From assembly GCA_020631735.1 (NCBI GenBank), contig CM036231.1:124001-188000 (forward strand): a stretch of DNA of 64,000 nucleotides, read 5' to 3'. Numbering within the stretch: position 1 is the stretch's first letter; every line of letters starts with the position of its first letter. Made by a program: the position numbers and the translations under genes. The DNA comes from Saccharum officinarum (lineage: Eukaryota; Streptophyta; Magnoliopsida; Poales; Poaceae). A model generated the notes under the pieces. It did not search any database. It was not told where the DNA came from and worked only from the letters and a program-made list of their open reading frames with translations. Positions 22,381 to 35,309 of the stretch are shown here, piece after piece.

Positions 22381-24967
22381 GACAGTCGACGTGTTATTTC
22401 TCGTGACCGTTTTTCCTTGGTTATCTCCCTATATCTTATCTAAAGATTCATATCTTAGACCTTATGTAGTAGATATCCCTTGAAGTTGCTAAGAAGATGA
22501 CCTTTGAAGAACAGTCACCGACATAAACATTAACAGACTGCAAGAGGTGGTAGACAAGTGACTCTCCGAAGTGTCCTTGTACGACGTCGGTCATCGATTG
22601 AGCAATGTATGTCATCCTTGTTGAATCGAATGGGCACCTAACACTAAATGATTGGACAAGTTATCCATTGGAAAAGAACCGATCGTCACATGGTGCATAT
22701 GACCTAACTATCAAAGTCTTGATCCTTTTGTGGAGGATGGTCATATAGTTAAATCGACCGTATCTGGCGTGACTCCTTATCTGTAGACTTCGATGATGAC
22801 CATTTGTTTGTGCCTCGACTGCAATTATTGTGGTGGTCAAGAGTAAAGGTTGGAACTTTGAGAATTGAGAGACAACTGATTTGTTACCAGTAAGAAGGTT
22901 AATCTCCAGCCAAGTAACGATTCTTCGATAGCTGTGATAGTTATGTCTCGACGAACAATAGTAAGCAAAGAAGCCATGAAGCCGGTCAGCAATGCAGGTG
23001 TTGCATCTTCTCCAAATGCGCTATCAAGTCAATTCCATCTTGGACAATCACGTATATAGTACAAGATGTTGTATTAGCCATGTGAAGAACTAGAGAAAGC
23101 ATGTCCATAGTTTCGATCTGCATCATTGTGCCCCTAAGTACCATGAACAGTTTTGGTTCAAGGTTCTATTGGATGAAATGCTAGAAAATATTCAGAAATG
23201 GTTCCTTATCTACAGGGGGATGCCCTCCATGTGGAATAATGCTTTGTGCTCTGTGAAGACAGTCCACAACTCCAATGCTTGTGCATCGTCAAGATTGGTG
23301 TCTAGATCAACGGTGGAAATTGTTCCCTGAGAAACATGTCAGGAAGACTATAGCCTCCATCCTCACCTAGAGAAAGGCTTCTGCTACTATGAGAAAGATC
23401 AGAGAGTGCAAAACGCACACCTCAACATGTGAAGCGAAAGAAAAAGAAGAACATGAAATCTGTCCAGATATTGTGGCACTACACCGGTTATCTTCAAGTC
23501 AACGGCTAGTGACTAAAACGAAGTTGGATTGACCCCAAACTTGGTAACCTCATTCCTTGCTTAGGACTCATCAATGTCTTAAGTGGGTATGAGTATTGGT
23601 TGAGTAAAACATCGAATTTGAGAGATGTCTTATCAGCTCAGTTTGCTGCCATTTCTGAACAGAGCAATTTTGGTAGATGGATTGTTTGGATAGTCAAATG
23701 GTGTCCGTTTGAGCCAAATTTTGGTGAGTAGTTAGAAGACTCATGGATCTACCTGCCCACCAAAAGTTGTGCATATTGGAGCGGTAGTTTATGTGATATG
23801 AACAGAAAATAAAAGGATACAGAATCGGTGATTTCTCTATTGACTGCGATCATCCTTCGCATTGGAAGGTTATGTTTGTAATGCATGCCAAGAACTTACA
23901 ATTGATAGGTATCTTGCTGTTAGACAACTCTCCGTACCCTTGGAAAGACTAATTGCACCCCGATGTGCCTTGTTTTTGCCCTCTTAGATTGGCAATGCGT
24001 GAGCAATCAAGGTGTTCTACAAGTCAAATTGTGCCATTGCGAGTTGAAAGCAATTGGGAAGGTGTCAAACCACAGATTTTTGGATTATGGTTTTGAGGTA
24101 TTGATGGGCATTAGAACGGAAGCCTCAATGTCAAATATAGTGCAAGTCAACCCAACTTGTTATGCAACTGCACCACGAAGGAAAATTGTGCTCAACCTGC
24201 CTAGTAGTGAACTTGTTCCCTAGTTTGGTGGATACTTGCAACTTTTGTTGTCTTTCAGACCTAGCTATCATCCTTTTGCGGTAATGGTTCTCTAGTGCTA
24301 ACGTGCCTATGGTACTTTATATGTGTTTTTACCCAAGAGATTGTATCTGATTCAACCCGGATAATTGTTGCCTTTGGATAAGAGAATCTTCTTAGGTAAC
24401 ATTTGGCAGAAATCCAGAACCGACAGAGTCAGCTATCACTTTCACTGTTTCCTCAATAGACTCAGATAATATAGTGTTGGCATCAGAGAAAGAGAACTAC
24501 ACATGTGGAGCAATATGTAGTTTCCCATCAGTTGGCATCTAAGTGAGTGAGTCATCTATGACCGGTTTAGACATTGTCTTTTGGCTAGACGGTTTCTGAT
24601 AGCCTCAAAGAATGACTACCGCGTATATGGATCCAACCCTTATCGGAAGTGTACATACTATGCCACTAGAAAAGTAAATGCTATAAGTAGTTTGTCCATG
24701 CTCGTAGTACCCTCTGTGCACCATGAACGAAGTACCGTATTGTCTTGGATTCCTACTAAAATAACAATGCTTCATGGAAGTCAGTGAAGGAAATTCTTCA
24801 GACAAAAGTTTCTGTGTAGAGTGAGTACCAGAAAGTTATCTTCCAAATTAGCCTTTCTACTACTTGAAGCTAAGTAGCCTGATGCGCTTGCAGATGTTGG
24901 AATTGGATAACATGCTTCTCTTCCCTTGGAAAGTTCTTCGCACCGAATCTCGGGACGCGATTCTTTT

Positions 24968-24980
24968 AAGGGGGGAGGGC
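24968..24980 (+). promoter_or_regulatory. Polypurine tract of element C
   Basis: AAGGGGGGAGGGC directly before the 3' LTR, matching the position and style of the element A tract. Confidence 0.85.
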
Positions 24981-27900
24981 TGTAACACCCTAGGTGTTTG
25001 TCACCAGTTAAGCAATGGGTTTGAGCTCAAACATGACATGTCCAGTGATAATCCAGGTGTCAAGATCAAATCTACATGATGGAGCTTCAACTTAAACTTG
25101 GGCCACGCACAATTGCTTACATATGGACCCTGGTTAAGATTATGCAAGAGTAATTCTAAACATGCTTCTTCCATGCACATTACATCCACATGCATCCATC
25201 TAGACCCGTGGAAAAGTTTCATGAAGTTTGGAATCAAAAAGTCACATGAAATGATAAGTCATATCTTTGCATGAATTGCTTTATCAAGTGATTGGAAACA
25301 TATGAAGTCAACCAAACCTTGTAACCTTGCTCAAACAACTCTAATTGAACTCTACAACAAAAGTTATGAAGGGTTCGTGTTGAGCGAAGGTGGAGAAAAT
25401 GTCCAAAAATAATGGAAACCCTATATTTCGTAGCAGAAAGGACCTTGCGTTGACCGAGAAATAAAGTTAACTTCTGGACTAGATATGAGGTTTGACCCAA
25501 AATGAAAGTTGAAGAAAAGTTTGAGTATAACAAACTTTATTAAAGGACCAAGTCATGATTTAGCTTTGAAATAGATCAAAACAGTGCTCAAAGTATAAGA
25601 GAAAAAAAAGCCGAAATCAACCCGACCGTGTTTGTAGTCCAGTTTTCACCGATATCGACGTTGACATCCCGCGTTCTCCAAATTTTGCTAAGTAACTTGA
25701 GTTAGTCCAAAAATAAAAGTTCAAGGTTATGTTATGGGGAAGAGAATGCAAAAAGTTGCACTAAGTTTGATCGAGTTTCGACCTCCGAAAGCGAGTTTCC
25801 GTGATCGCTGTTAACATATTGACACTATCATCTTGGAGCTTAATTATCCGCTGTTACAAAGCTCAAATGGCCGGGCACCTTAAATAAGAAACGTAGAGCA
25901 GGCCGAGGTGAACAAACTTTGTTTATGGCCCAATGTCTAATTCAGCCTGGAAGAGGCCCCAAACGGTGTTCCACCTTGCCCACGTCGCTGCCCGCCACGT
26001 GCTCGGTGAAATGACTCAACGGGCAACACCTGTCTATGGACGTGGCCACCATTGACGGGCTTTGCTGCCGTGTGGCCGCCACGCGCCATGGCTAGCCTGA
26101 CGCCGCTGCCCGCTGGCGACCGCTTGAAGGCCGCGCCCGCCTGCCCTCCCACTCACTCTTCCTTGCTCTTGCCGCGCTCTCCCTCGCCCTGCTGCTGCGC
26201 CGCGGCTCGCCATCGCCATAGCCGACAGCTCAAGCTCCCGCCTCCGCGTGGTCTCGCCGCTTTAGTGCCCCTCCGCCCTAGATGGTTGTGCCCTGATCTT
26301 CCTCGCCCCACGCCGCTCCTCCCACGCCTCCCTTACTGATGCGCCATCGTCTGTAACGCGCCGCCGTCGTGACGCTAGCTGTCCGGCCGCCGGCCACCGT
26401 GGCCGCACCGCCACGGACCGCCTCGCGCCGAGCTGGGTAGCCCAACGGGTGCGCACGGGCCTCCTGATGCTCCCCCGCCATTCCCCCTACGCCGTCGAGT
26501 CCCCCTCCGGCCGGCACTACGAGCTACAGCGAGCTCCTCTGCTCCAAATCGCGTCAAGGACGTCGCGCATGAATTCGACAAAAGGAAGGGACCTTTCTGT
26601 GAAACCACAGACTCAGTTGAATAGTGCAAGAAGGACTTGTTCGCTCGGTTTGATTAAAGTTTCTTCCAGGGGTCCCGTTGTAAAGTGTTTGTCCTTTTCG
26701 GTTTAATAATTTTCTTTTTCAGAAAAATGACTAAAACTTTGGAAATTCATAGTAAATTGTAGGAAAATCGTAAAATAGCAAATGAGGACTTTTTGGAATC
26801 CTTGTGAAATTCTCTATGCAGTAGATCTATAATATTGCATGTTTTAGTTTAAAGTTTTCTCTGTAAAAATGGATTTGTGCAGCTAGGTTTTCATTGCTAG
26901 ATGTATTTGTCATTTTCATAACTGTAGATCTAGGGCTCCAAATGAAGTAAAATTTTTGTGGCATGCTACTCATATGATGATTGATGTGTGGTAAAAATTT
27001 CATGAATTTTGGTTATCATTTGAGTGAGTTATTAGTGTATCTTGCTCTCACATGAATTCTTGCAATAACCATTTGTCTTTTTCATAGAGGTTGATATACA
27101 TGTTCAAATGAGTTGAAATTTGTACAGTATACTATTGGGTGTATGTAAGATATACTGTAATTTTTATAGATTTTATTATGAACTTTTGATATATGTTTAT
27201 TATTTCACCTTGCTATTTAAATAAATTAAGAAATGCTTTAAAAGAAATTATTTAATGATGAGCACTATGCTTTTTGGTGATCATTTAACATGCACTTTAT
27301 GATGGTTACATTGGTTGTGGCCAAATGTATGTTTGGAATGTAAGTTAATATTTATTCTTGCAATTGATGCTTTCCTGGACAGTTTCTGGGACTTTGGTAA
27401 TTGCACCATGAAAATGATGTTTTCTGAGAAACATGCTTATAACAAAGTTGTAAATAACTCAGTAATCTAGCTTGTGTTAAATTTTGGTGGCATTTGGCCT
27501 TATAGTTTGTGAGTAATGACTGTTTCAAGTTGGGTTCCAGAAATAGCTGTTCTCTGGAATCTCTGGACCAGATTCTGTAATTATGCATGTTTGACTTAGT
27601 TAACTTGAGAATCATGCTAAGATGATTAAAGATGAATTATGGACAATTTCATAAGCTTTCCAGAATGTCTTGTTGCATGGCTATTGGATTTGTATAACTC
27701 CAGTTATGATCCAAACATGTAGATGTTGTTTGCAGTCCAGAAATTGTCAGATGCTAGTTATGGTTGTTTACTCCATGTGTTGCTAAGTGTGGCTTATACC
27801 TTGATGATGGTCAAGTTAAGATACTTATGATCTTGTTAAACTTGTGTTATGCTTAATGTGCTTGCCCTCTTTAATTGGTTGTGTGATGTTAGTTAATTGG

Positions 27901-29677
27901 CTTTTGGTGTCTATGTCTTAATCGAGTGTTTACATGAATGATTATGTGATGCATCTTGTGTTACCATTCATCATATTCATACGCATGCATCTTGCATCTC
28001 ATTTAGGTTCGCTAGATGCATCACGTGAAGGATGAGATGTTGAAGCCAAACCTGAAGACGGTGTTTGGTGGACCTATCCCGAAGATGGAAGGACTAAACA
28101 AGTGTCGGGTTGGGAGATGCTCGCCGAGCGAGTGTCATCTGTCAATCACTAACCCAGTGTTTGATCCCAGGCAAGCCCCAGAGCATTCTAAGCCTCCTAT
28201 TTTATAAAAGCAATTGAGTATATATATATGTTATATATGTATTGTTGCATTAAGTTATAGGAGTTGATTGAAAACACTTGCTGCATATATATCCTTTTCC
28301 TTGTCCCGCAAATATGCCTGAAATCCTATTTTGGTTCGGGATCGAAAATATTGCTTAGCCCTGCTTAGACCGGTAGCGATCGGTGATTTCCTGTCACCGG
28401 CAACTATAGGTGGTTACTGGAATACTTTAGCTATGGAATGGATGATATCCTGGAAATAACCAAGTGTTGATGAATAATTGGAGACCGGGCGGAATAAGTA
28501 TGGGGCAACCAGACAGGGTTCTGGGGTGCTTGTAGTTTCTGCCTGTGTCGATTAAGGACCGTCCGTTGTTGGGCCTCGGGTCATGTTGAACGCATGCCTC
28601 ACATTTAGCTGGCCGAATAAAGTACCTTTCGACCGCGAAGCCGGGAGATTATTCGGGCCGAGTGGATTGCCCGCAACGCACTGTACCGGAGCAGTAGTGG
28701 CAGGAAACGGGGGCGCGATGATAAGGCCAAAGAGCAGTCGGGCGGCCCCCGGGTACATGTGGTTCCTGGCAAGCTCGCGACTTTACCTGAATAGTTGACT
28801 CGGTGACCAACACCTCACTTTAGCGGGTGAGTGAGGTTTGTGTGAGGAATAAATTACCAGCTGGTCAATAATCGATTCGAATCGCCATCGCTCCTGGATA
28901 GTGAGCACTTGACTCGAGTTACGGCATCGTAGTAATAATGATGGAACACGGATGGTTATGTGGATAATGTTGGAAATGCTAAACCTGAGATGGTAACCTT
29001 TGATGTTAATGGTTAATCAAGTGAATGCTTTAGCATAGGTGCTTACCTAGATTGAATAGGTTATAATAAATATGATGAAAAAGGACTTAAATTAGTTTAT
29101 TCATGATAACTTATGCTTTTCGCAAATGAGTCAAGCTAGCCCACTGAAAGAAAGCCTTGCATACTCCTTGGTGTCATTATTTCTGGTTTATGACGGGTAA
29201 GTCTAGCTGAGTACCTTCTCGTACTCAGGGTTTTTTTCCCACTTGTTGCAGGTTGTGATGTATCATAGCTACTGCAAGAATTGGAAGACTCCGGCTGTTG
29301 TGGCGGAGTGTGATCATGGGCATGATCCTTCTGAGCTATCTTATCTCTCATGCTTTTGTTGGAAATTGACTTTGGTACTGGCATGTATTTGAACTAAGGT
29401 GATATTAGTTTTCAAACTACTTTGCTTCCGCTACTTTTGAACTTGAGTTGTAATAACTCTACTGAACTCCGATATATGTTGAATTACTTATGAAATGGAT
29501 GTAACATATGACCTGTTATGTTGGACCACTACGATCTTGGCTTGTATGTTGGTTGGTTTGAAATCCCTCGGGATTTTATTGGACTACCGGAGTTATAAGA
29601 GCTTAAGTACGGGAATTTAATTGCTCTGGCGATTGTTTTTGTACTTTTGTTCTTATAATTTGGGCGGTTCCGTGACA
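24981..29677 (+). mobile_element. Element C 3' LTR, 4697 bp
   Basis: Nearly identical to 15769-20466. Differences seen by eye are an A/T change near 15809/25021, an A-run one base shorter near 25605, a G/A change near 18242/27453 and a G/A change near 18967/28178. The near identity explains the duplicated open frames in this region; none is a gene. Confidence 0.95.
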
Positions 29678-29682
29678 CCTAC
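29678..29682. repeat. Target duplication CCTAC of element C, right copy
   Basis: Matches 15764-15768. Removing element C and one copy restores LTR B without a gap. Confidence 0.95.
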
Positions 29683-31937
29683 TCCTGCCTCCCGCTCCCG
29701 CACGCGCGCTCGCACCCGCGTCCCTCCATTATGGCCCAGCGCCGCTTCGCTGGCCCAGGCCCACGCGCGCGCCCGCGCCCGCGCGTGGCGTCCCGACACG
29801 CCAGGGCGCGCACGCTGCGTGGCACCGCCGGCCTGCCTTCACCCCGTCAGGTCCGCGCCCCATCTCCCTCTACACCACTATCCCTCGCTCCCCTCCTCGC
29901 TCGCGCGCCCACTCACAGCAACAGCAGCAGTAGCAAGCCGAGCGGGAGCGCACACCACCGCACGTCGTCGCTCCACCCGCCAGCGTCAAGCTCCACCACC
30001 GCACCGCTATTCCTCGATTGCGTCTGCCTGCAGCTCCGCCTCAACCTCCGCCACCCCGTGCGCCCGCTAGTGGCTCCATTCGCGCCGTGGTAAGGCCCGC
30101 GCGGTGTTTCCCCTCCGCGACGGCGCCATGGCCGCCCTGCTCAGCTCACCGCGGCTGGCGCCTCTCCGCCCTTCCTCTCTTCCCTCTGGGCAGCGCTTTG
30201 TGCTCGTCTTCATCTTGCGGAGCTCGCGCGCACCTCTTTGGTCGCCACCACGGCTTGCTCCGGCTGGCCGCCGTGCGCCAGCACCGCCATGCCGCCATGC
30301 ACGCCGGTGAGCATGCTCTCGTGCTCCTGCGCCTCCTTCTTGTAGCCCAATGGGTGAGGGTCACCGAGTTGAGTGTGGTGGTGGCCATCGTTCCACCGGA
30401 GACCTCGTCGGCGACGAGATCCCGTCGCCGGTGACCTCCCGTGTGTGCGTGTGTGTGACATGTGGGAACTCGGGTCCCGCTGTCAGTTGCAGTAGACGAG
30501 TGTGGGTGCACTGCACCGGGTGTACCCAGTGATTTCAGCGGCTGGTTTTTAAAGAGATTTGAAAAATGAATTTCTAGAAAATGTGTAAATACTTTGAAAA
30601 TTCATAACATGAAAAATACTGCTCCAAAAATGATGAAGTAAATTTTGTGGTGATCCTCATGACTAGATATACAGTTAAAAATATTGCATGGCAATTTTGT
30701 GATACTTTTATATGGAGCTTTATTTAATTCTTGTAATTGTTGTTTTCTTAGAAAACGCATAGTAAATCACATGATGCTCAGAAAAATATGATTCTAGTTT
30801 TGTTAATCTTCTTTTGTGATATACTTTACATGAAAAAATATATGTCATACATGTTCTGTAGAAAAATATTGATGTGTAGTTCAAGTGCTAATTATGACTA
30901 ATTTTTGTTATTTTTTGCTAGAGAGCAAAATTTGTATAACACATGCATGTGATAATTTTTGTATAGTATTTGGTTACTGCGTAGAACATGGAAAAAATAC
31001 TAAATCTGTTGTTGGATACTTTTCATAGTACAAAGTATTTTTCTTGCTCATTTATACCCCTAATTTGTCATTTTTGTGTAGGCAGTTTTACTTATCCAAT
31101 TATCATAAAAATTTTATGGTAGGCTAATTATAATATGGCTATGCTACTGTAATTTTTATAGATTTTTCTATACACTAGAAATATAGGTTGCTGTTGTAAC
31201 CCTAGTTTAAATTGAATATAAAATAATATTCTTTATGTATGATTAGTTTAATAATGTAGCTTTGGTGTATCTTTGAAGCATAAGATCCTTTGCTGATGTC
31301 ACTTGAACATGTTAGCATGGTTGTGTTGATGAAGTGTAGTAGCACTTGGTTAGGGTTATATGTTAGTTAGTGTAAAAGTAACCGTAAACTGTAGTAGAAG
31401 AGAATGCAGTAGATGACATGTATTCGTATAACTGATCTTGGATGATGTTAACTACCTTATAGAAATGTTTTACCTTTATGCTATCCAATAAAGTCTTAAT
31501 GTGTTCATCTGCACATCATATTATAATGATCATCGCATGCCATCACATCCGACACACTGGATGCATATTTACTTGTACACTTGCATCATATAGGATCGCA
31601 GGAGAAAGCACTAGTAGCAGTACAAGAGGAACAGACCAGATCCGATCCATAAGAAATCTAGGCACAGAAGGTGCCAGAGGTAGACGAGCAAGAAGAGGAT
31701 CTACTTGAGTGTATGGACCACCAACCTAGTTCTTTCGAATGAGGTAAGCCCCAGAGCATTCTAAGTCTCATACTTTATAAAAACAATTCTTTATATATAT
31801 GAGCTTTATATATGGTTGCATTAAGTTATAGGAGTTGGGTGAAATCGTTGATGCATTATTACTACCCTTGCCTACATTATTACCTACTTAAGTTTAGGGT
31901 CGAATACTGCTTAGCCCTGCTTAGACCGGTAGCGATC

Positions 31938-31954
31938 GGTGATTTTCGGTCACC
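31938..31954 (+). promoter_or_regulatory. LTR hairpin 2, LTR B
   Basis: GGTGA, loop TTTTCGG, TCACC. The five-base stem is kept although the surrounding sequence has changed. Confidence 0.4.
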
Positions 31955-32764
31955 TGCAATTATAGGTGGTTACTCGAATGCTTTAGCTATGGAATTGATG
32001 ATATCCTGAAAATAACCATGTGCTGATGGATAATTAGAGACCGGACGGAAAAAGTTAAAGGCAACCAGACAGGGTTCTGGGGTGCTATTAGTTTTTCGTC
32101 TGTGTCGGTTAATGACCGATCGTTGCTCATCCCTCTTGTCATGTTGAATGCATGCCTCACATTTAGCTGACTGAATAAAGTACCTTTAGACCGCGAAGCT
32201 AGTGACATTATTCGGGCCAGGATCTACACGAGTGCGTGTATTGGTGCTGCAGGGGGTATGACGGGGACGCGAAGAGTGAGCCCAAGGTGCGTCCTAGCTG
32301 TCGAGTGGTCCCTGGGTATTGTGGCTCTAGTTTATCCTACGACGTTTACCTGGATAGTGTCATTAGTGATCTGTAGCTCACTTTAGCAAGTGAGTGTGGT
32401 TTGTGTGAGGAATAAATCACCAGCTGGTTAGAAATTGATTCGAATCACCATCGCTCCTGGATAGTGAGCACTTGACTCGAGTTACGGTATCGTAGTAATG
32501 ATGATAGAACACTGATGGTTATATGGATGATGTTCGAAACGCTAAACCTGAAATGATAACTGGATGTTATTGCTTAATCAAGTGATTGATATAGCATAGG
32601 TGCTTACATAGATGGATATGTTATAATAAATATGATGCAAATTACTTGAAATGGTTTATTCATGATAGATTATGCTTTTCGCAAATGAGTCAGCTAATTC
32701 ACTGAAGAAAGCCTTGCATACTTCTTGGTGTCTCTTTATTTTAGTTTACGACGGGTAAGTCTAG

Positions 32765-32786
32765 CTGAGTACCTTCTCGTATTCAG
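32765..32786 (+). promoter_or_regulatory. LTR hairpin 1, LTR B
   Basis: CTGAGTAC, loop CTTCTC, GTATTCAG. The single change from GTACTCAG converts a G-C pair to G-U, so the stem still forms in RNA. Confidence 0.5.
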
Positions 32787-33242
32787 AACGTTGTTCCCAT
32801 TGCTGTTGCATATGGTCAGATGTATTACAAATATTGCATCAACTGTTTATCCCCGGCGATGGACGACAACTAGGACCAAGGGCAATGGTCGCTCTGTATT
32901 TCTTATCTGATGCTTTTGTTGAAAATGACTATCTCCTGGCACCGTATCTGAACTAAAAGTGTGTGTAGTTTCAAAACTATTTGCTTTCGCTATTTCATTA
33001 TGAACTTGATTTGTAATAACTTTATGTTCTAAACTCCAATGTATTCAACTGTCGTTGTGAACTTTATGTAATATGTGACTGTGACTGCTAAACTTATACG
33101 ATCTTGGTTTATATGTTGGTTGGTTTAAAATCCTTCGTGGTTTCACGGACTACCGGGTTATACGGGCTTAAGTTTGCTAAATTATCTGGTTCGGCGGGTG
33201 ATTTTCTTACTTAATTTTATATAATTGGTCGGTTCTGTTACA

Positions 33243-33247
33243 GCGTG
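33243..33247. repeat. Target duplication GCGTG of LTR B, right copy
   Basis: Matches 15198-15202 and directly follows the TGTTACA end of LTR B. Confidence 0.85.
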
Positions 33248-34730
33248 CGCGGCCCAAACGCGCAGCAGCAGGCGTGCGTAGCCTAGCAGCAAACACGACC
33301 TAGGCGCGGGGCAGGTCGGCCCATGGCCAGCATGGCGCAGTGCAGCCTGACGTGCGGGCCAGCGGTCAACCCGGCCCTGCCTGCCAGTGGCACAAAGCAG
33401 GGGAGCGGCTTGACTGGCCGGAGCTCACCGGCAGTGAGGTTGCCGGCGCGAGGATGGCACCGACGTGATCACCTCGCCATCCCGCGTTGGCCTAGGTAGG
33501 TGGCACGGCTTGCAATGGGACCTAGCTAAGGCGGCCACGTGAGCAGTGGCTCCGGCGGTTGGGCGCACGGCGGTTGCGGCGATTTCACCGGCTCCGGCGA
33601 AGAAGGCGGTTGGCGCGCACACACATAGGCTCCAGTGAGCTCGTGCAGTCCTAGGGCTGCGGCAATCGTGCCAGGCGGGGCTGCAACTAGGAATGGCCGC
33701 GTGCGGGCGGCGTGGCAGCCAGAGCGCAGCGGTGGTAGGCTCTGTTCCGGCGAGGTGGCAACGGTAGCATCTAAATGAACTATGGATTAAGCTTCTATAC
33801 CCCATGGCGATGCTAAAACATGCAAGAGAGTGAAAGGATGGAGGCAGGGGTGCACTAGCCACGCGAGCCCGAGCCTAGCGGGCATGGCGCGGTGGCACCC
33901 TGCTCGGACGTGCTCACCTTGCGACGAAGCGCGGCGTAGCTGGGTCGAAGCGGAAGAGGAATGAATGACACGCTACGGAACACAGTGAATTTGAAAACGA
34001 GCGTGCGGTGCGGTTGAACATTGGGCAGCGATGCATGCTGGTCGGCGGAGAAAAAATCAACGACGAGGGAAGAAAGGAAAAGGGGATTAGCTGGCTTCGA
34101 GCATTGAATGGACATGGCGAGGTGGCGAGCAGCTTCACGGCCTTGCCCACGCGGTCAGCCGTGCGGCCGGGCGCTAGAAAGCATGGTGAGGACACGACGG
34201 CAACGGTCAGAAGAGAGAAGGAGAAAAGAAAAACTCTAGTTACTATAGCTAGGTTTTCCCCCTTTTGAAAAATGTTCAAATTACTTTCAAATACACATGG
34301 AAACTTGAAAAACTCCCAACATGAAAGTTGCTCAAAATAAAGAGAGCTACAACATTGCTTTTTGAGCCATTACCAAATTCTAAATATTTTTGAAATTAGG
34401 GTTTTCAAATTTTTAAATTTGAATTCCAAATTTAGGGTTTTGTAAATATAACTTTTTAGTTATAAAAGCATAAGTTAACTAAATGATAAAGATAAACCCT
34501 AACCAACTTATGATTTTATGTTAATCTAGATTATTTTGGTGATCACTTAGCAATCATTTTCATTTGCAACATGCATACTTGAAATCACACATGTGAATGT
34601 AAAGTAGCACTTAGAGAATTTCAAAATTCAACCAAATCATTATCACATGATCATGATCACGAATGTATATATGATGCTTATGCTCATGAAATGCAATGCA
34701 CTGCATGCTTAACACCTAAGCACCGTAACA
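33248..34730 (-). mobile_element. LTR X, right fragment (start of an opposite-strand LTR)
   Basis: Read on the minus strand from 34730 it begins TGTTACGGTGCTTAGGTGTT, then AAGCATGCAG. This is close to the opening of LTR B (TGTAACACCTCGGGTGTT, then AAGCATGCAT). An AT-rich ~470 bp follows and then a GC-rich block down to 33248, the same layout as LTRs A to C. The open frames in the GC block (33425-33862, 33855-34279) have no recognisable protein content. Confidence 0.7.
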
Positions 34731-35252
34731 AGTCTCTATAAAAATTGTGGTATGAGAGTTACCTGTAAATCCATGTTTTTTTTGTCTGGCTAGACAAATT
34801 TGAGAAAGATGTATTTGGTTGGATGCATATGCCTGAGAATGGTAACCACGTTATATTGCATATTAGTTGGAATAGATACGTATCTAATTAAATAAATGCA
34901 TTTATCTTTGTGCTTTAATAAATAATATAAATAATCGTTTTAAAAAATATTTTTAAAAATAATATAAATAATGTACACTATTTGTAAATTTGTAAATTTA
35001 TTTGAAACCATTGATTTAATTTTTATGTAAAAGAGAGATTCAGATGTTTAAAAAATAATATTAGCTCATCGGATTATGGAGAAAAGTAGCAGCTGCTAAT
35101 GAACGTCCATGTGTCGTCATGGTACGTTTTTTAGTTGAAAAAAAAAGACCAAACGCCGTGTAATCTAGTGCTAAGCAACTCCAGTAATGCCAGGCTAGTC
35201 AGCTTGCCTGCTCCAGGCGCTCAAAATCGAGTGCCGGAGCCAGGCAGACGGT
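34731..35252. other. Intergenic sequence left of the Mutator-like element
   Basis: AT-rich, with no open frame or repeat that I recognise. Because the MULE inserted between here and 38971, this stretch is the original upstream (promoter-side) DNA of the gene that starts at 39010. Confidence 0.5.
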
Positions 35253-35261
35253 ACTAATCTC
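35253..35261. repeat. Target duplication ACTAATCTC of the MULE, left copy
   Basis: A perfect nine-base match to 38962-38970. Nine bases is the Mutator signature. Confidence 0.9.
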
Positions 35262-35309
35262 GAGAAATTTCTGAATTTGAGACTGACTTCGCTTGCCTTC
35301 CTCGATATA

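Larger units (their letters stand above)
20467..24980 (+). mobile_element. Internal domain of element C, non-coding
   Basis: 4,514 bp. The first ~700 bp resembles the element A leader, with the same putative leader intron (20837-21082). After about 21250 the two diverge. Similarity returns only at 22240-22380. The stretch 22400-24960 has no frame longer than 86 codons and no recognisable motif; it may be heavily scrambled retroelement or captured DNA. No H3-mimic ORF is present. Confidence 0.8.
15769..29677 (+). mobile_element. Element C: complete young non-autonomous Ty3/gypsy-type LTR retrotransposon
   Basis: 13,909 bp with LTRs at 15769-20466 and 24981-29677, primer site, polypurine tract and CCTAC target copies. 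By eye the 4.7 kb LTRs differ by only about three substitutions and one base in an A-run. The 4.5 kb internal domain has no gag, protease, reverse transcriptase or integrase motif in any frame. It shares leader, splice-site words, hairpins and the pre-gag block with element A, so a relative of A is the likely source of its proteins. Assignment to Ty3/gypsy is by similarity to A, not by its own coding sequence. Confidence 0.95.
29683..33242 (+). mobile_element. Solo LTR B, right part
   Basis: Continues from 15768. A GC-rich block (about 29683-30520) holds several overlapping open frames of low-complexity Pro/Ala/Arg that look like composition artefacts. Then comes AT-rich sequence, a degenerate coding patch encoding DLLECMDHQPSSFE and ending in TGA (31698-31742), hairpin 2 (31938-31954), hairpin 1 (32765-32786), and the end TGTTACA at 33236-33242. 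It is more diverged from A and C than those two are from each other in some shared blocks. Confidence 0.85.

Noticed and set aside
15769..29677. Segmental duplication of a 4.7 kb gene region
   Set aside because: The two copies have TGTAACA/CGTGACA ends, a primer site, a polypurine tract and 5-bp target copies, so they are LTRs of one element.
29621..30511. Proteins of 68-149 residues on both strands
   Set aside because: Low-complexity Pro/Ala/Arg frames in the GC-rich block of LTR B. Overlapping frames on both strands indicate base composition, not coding.
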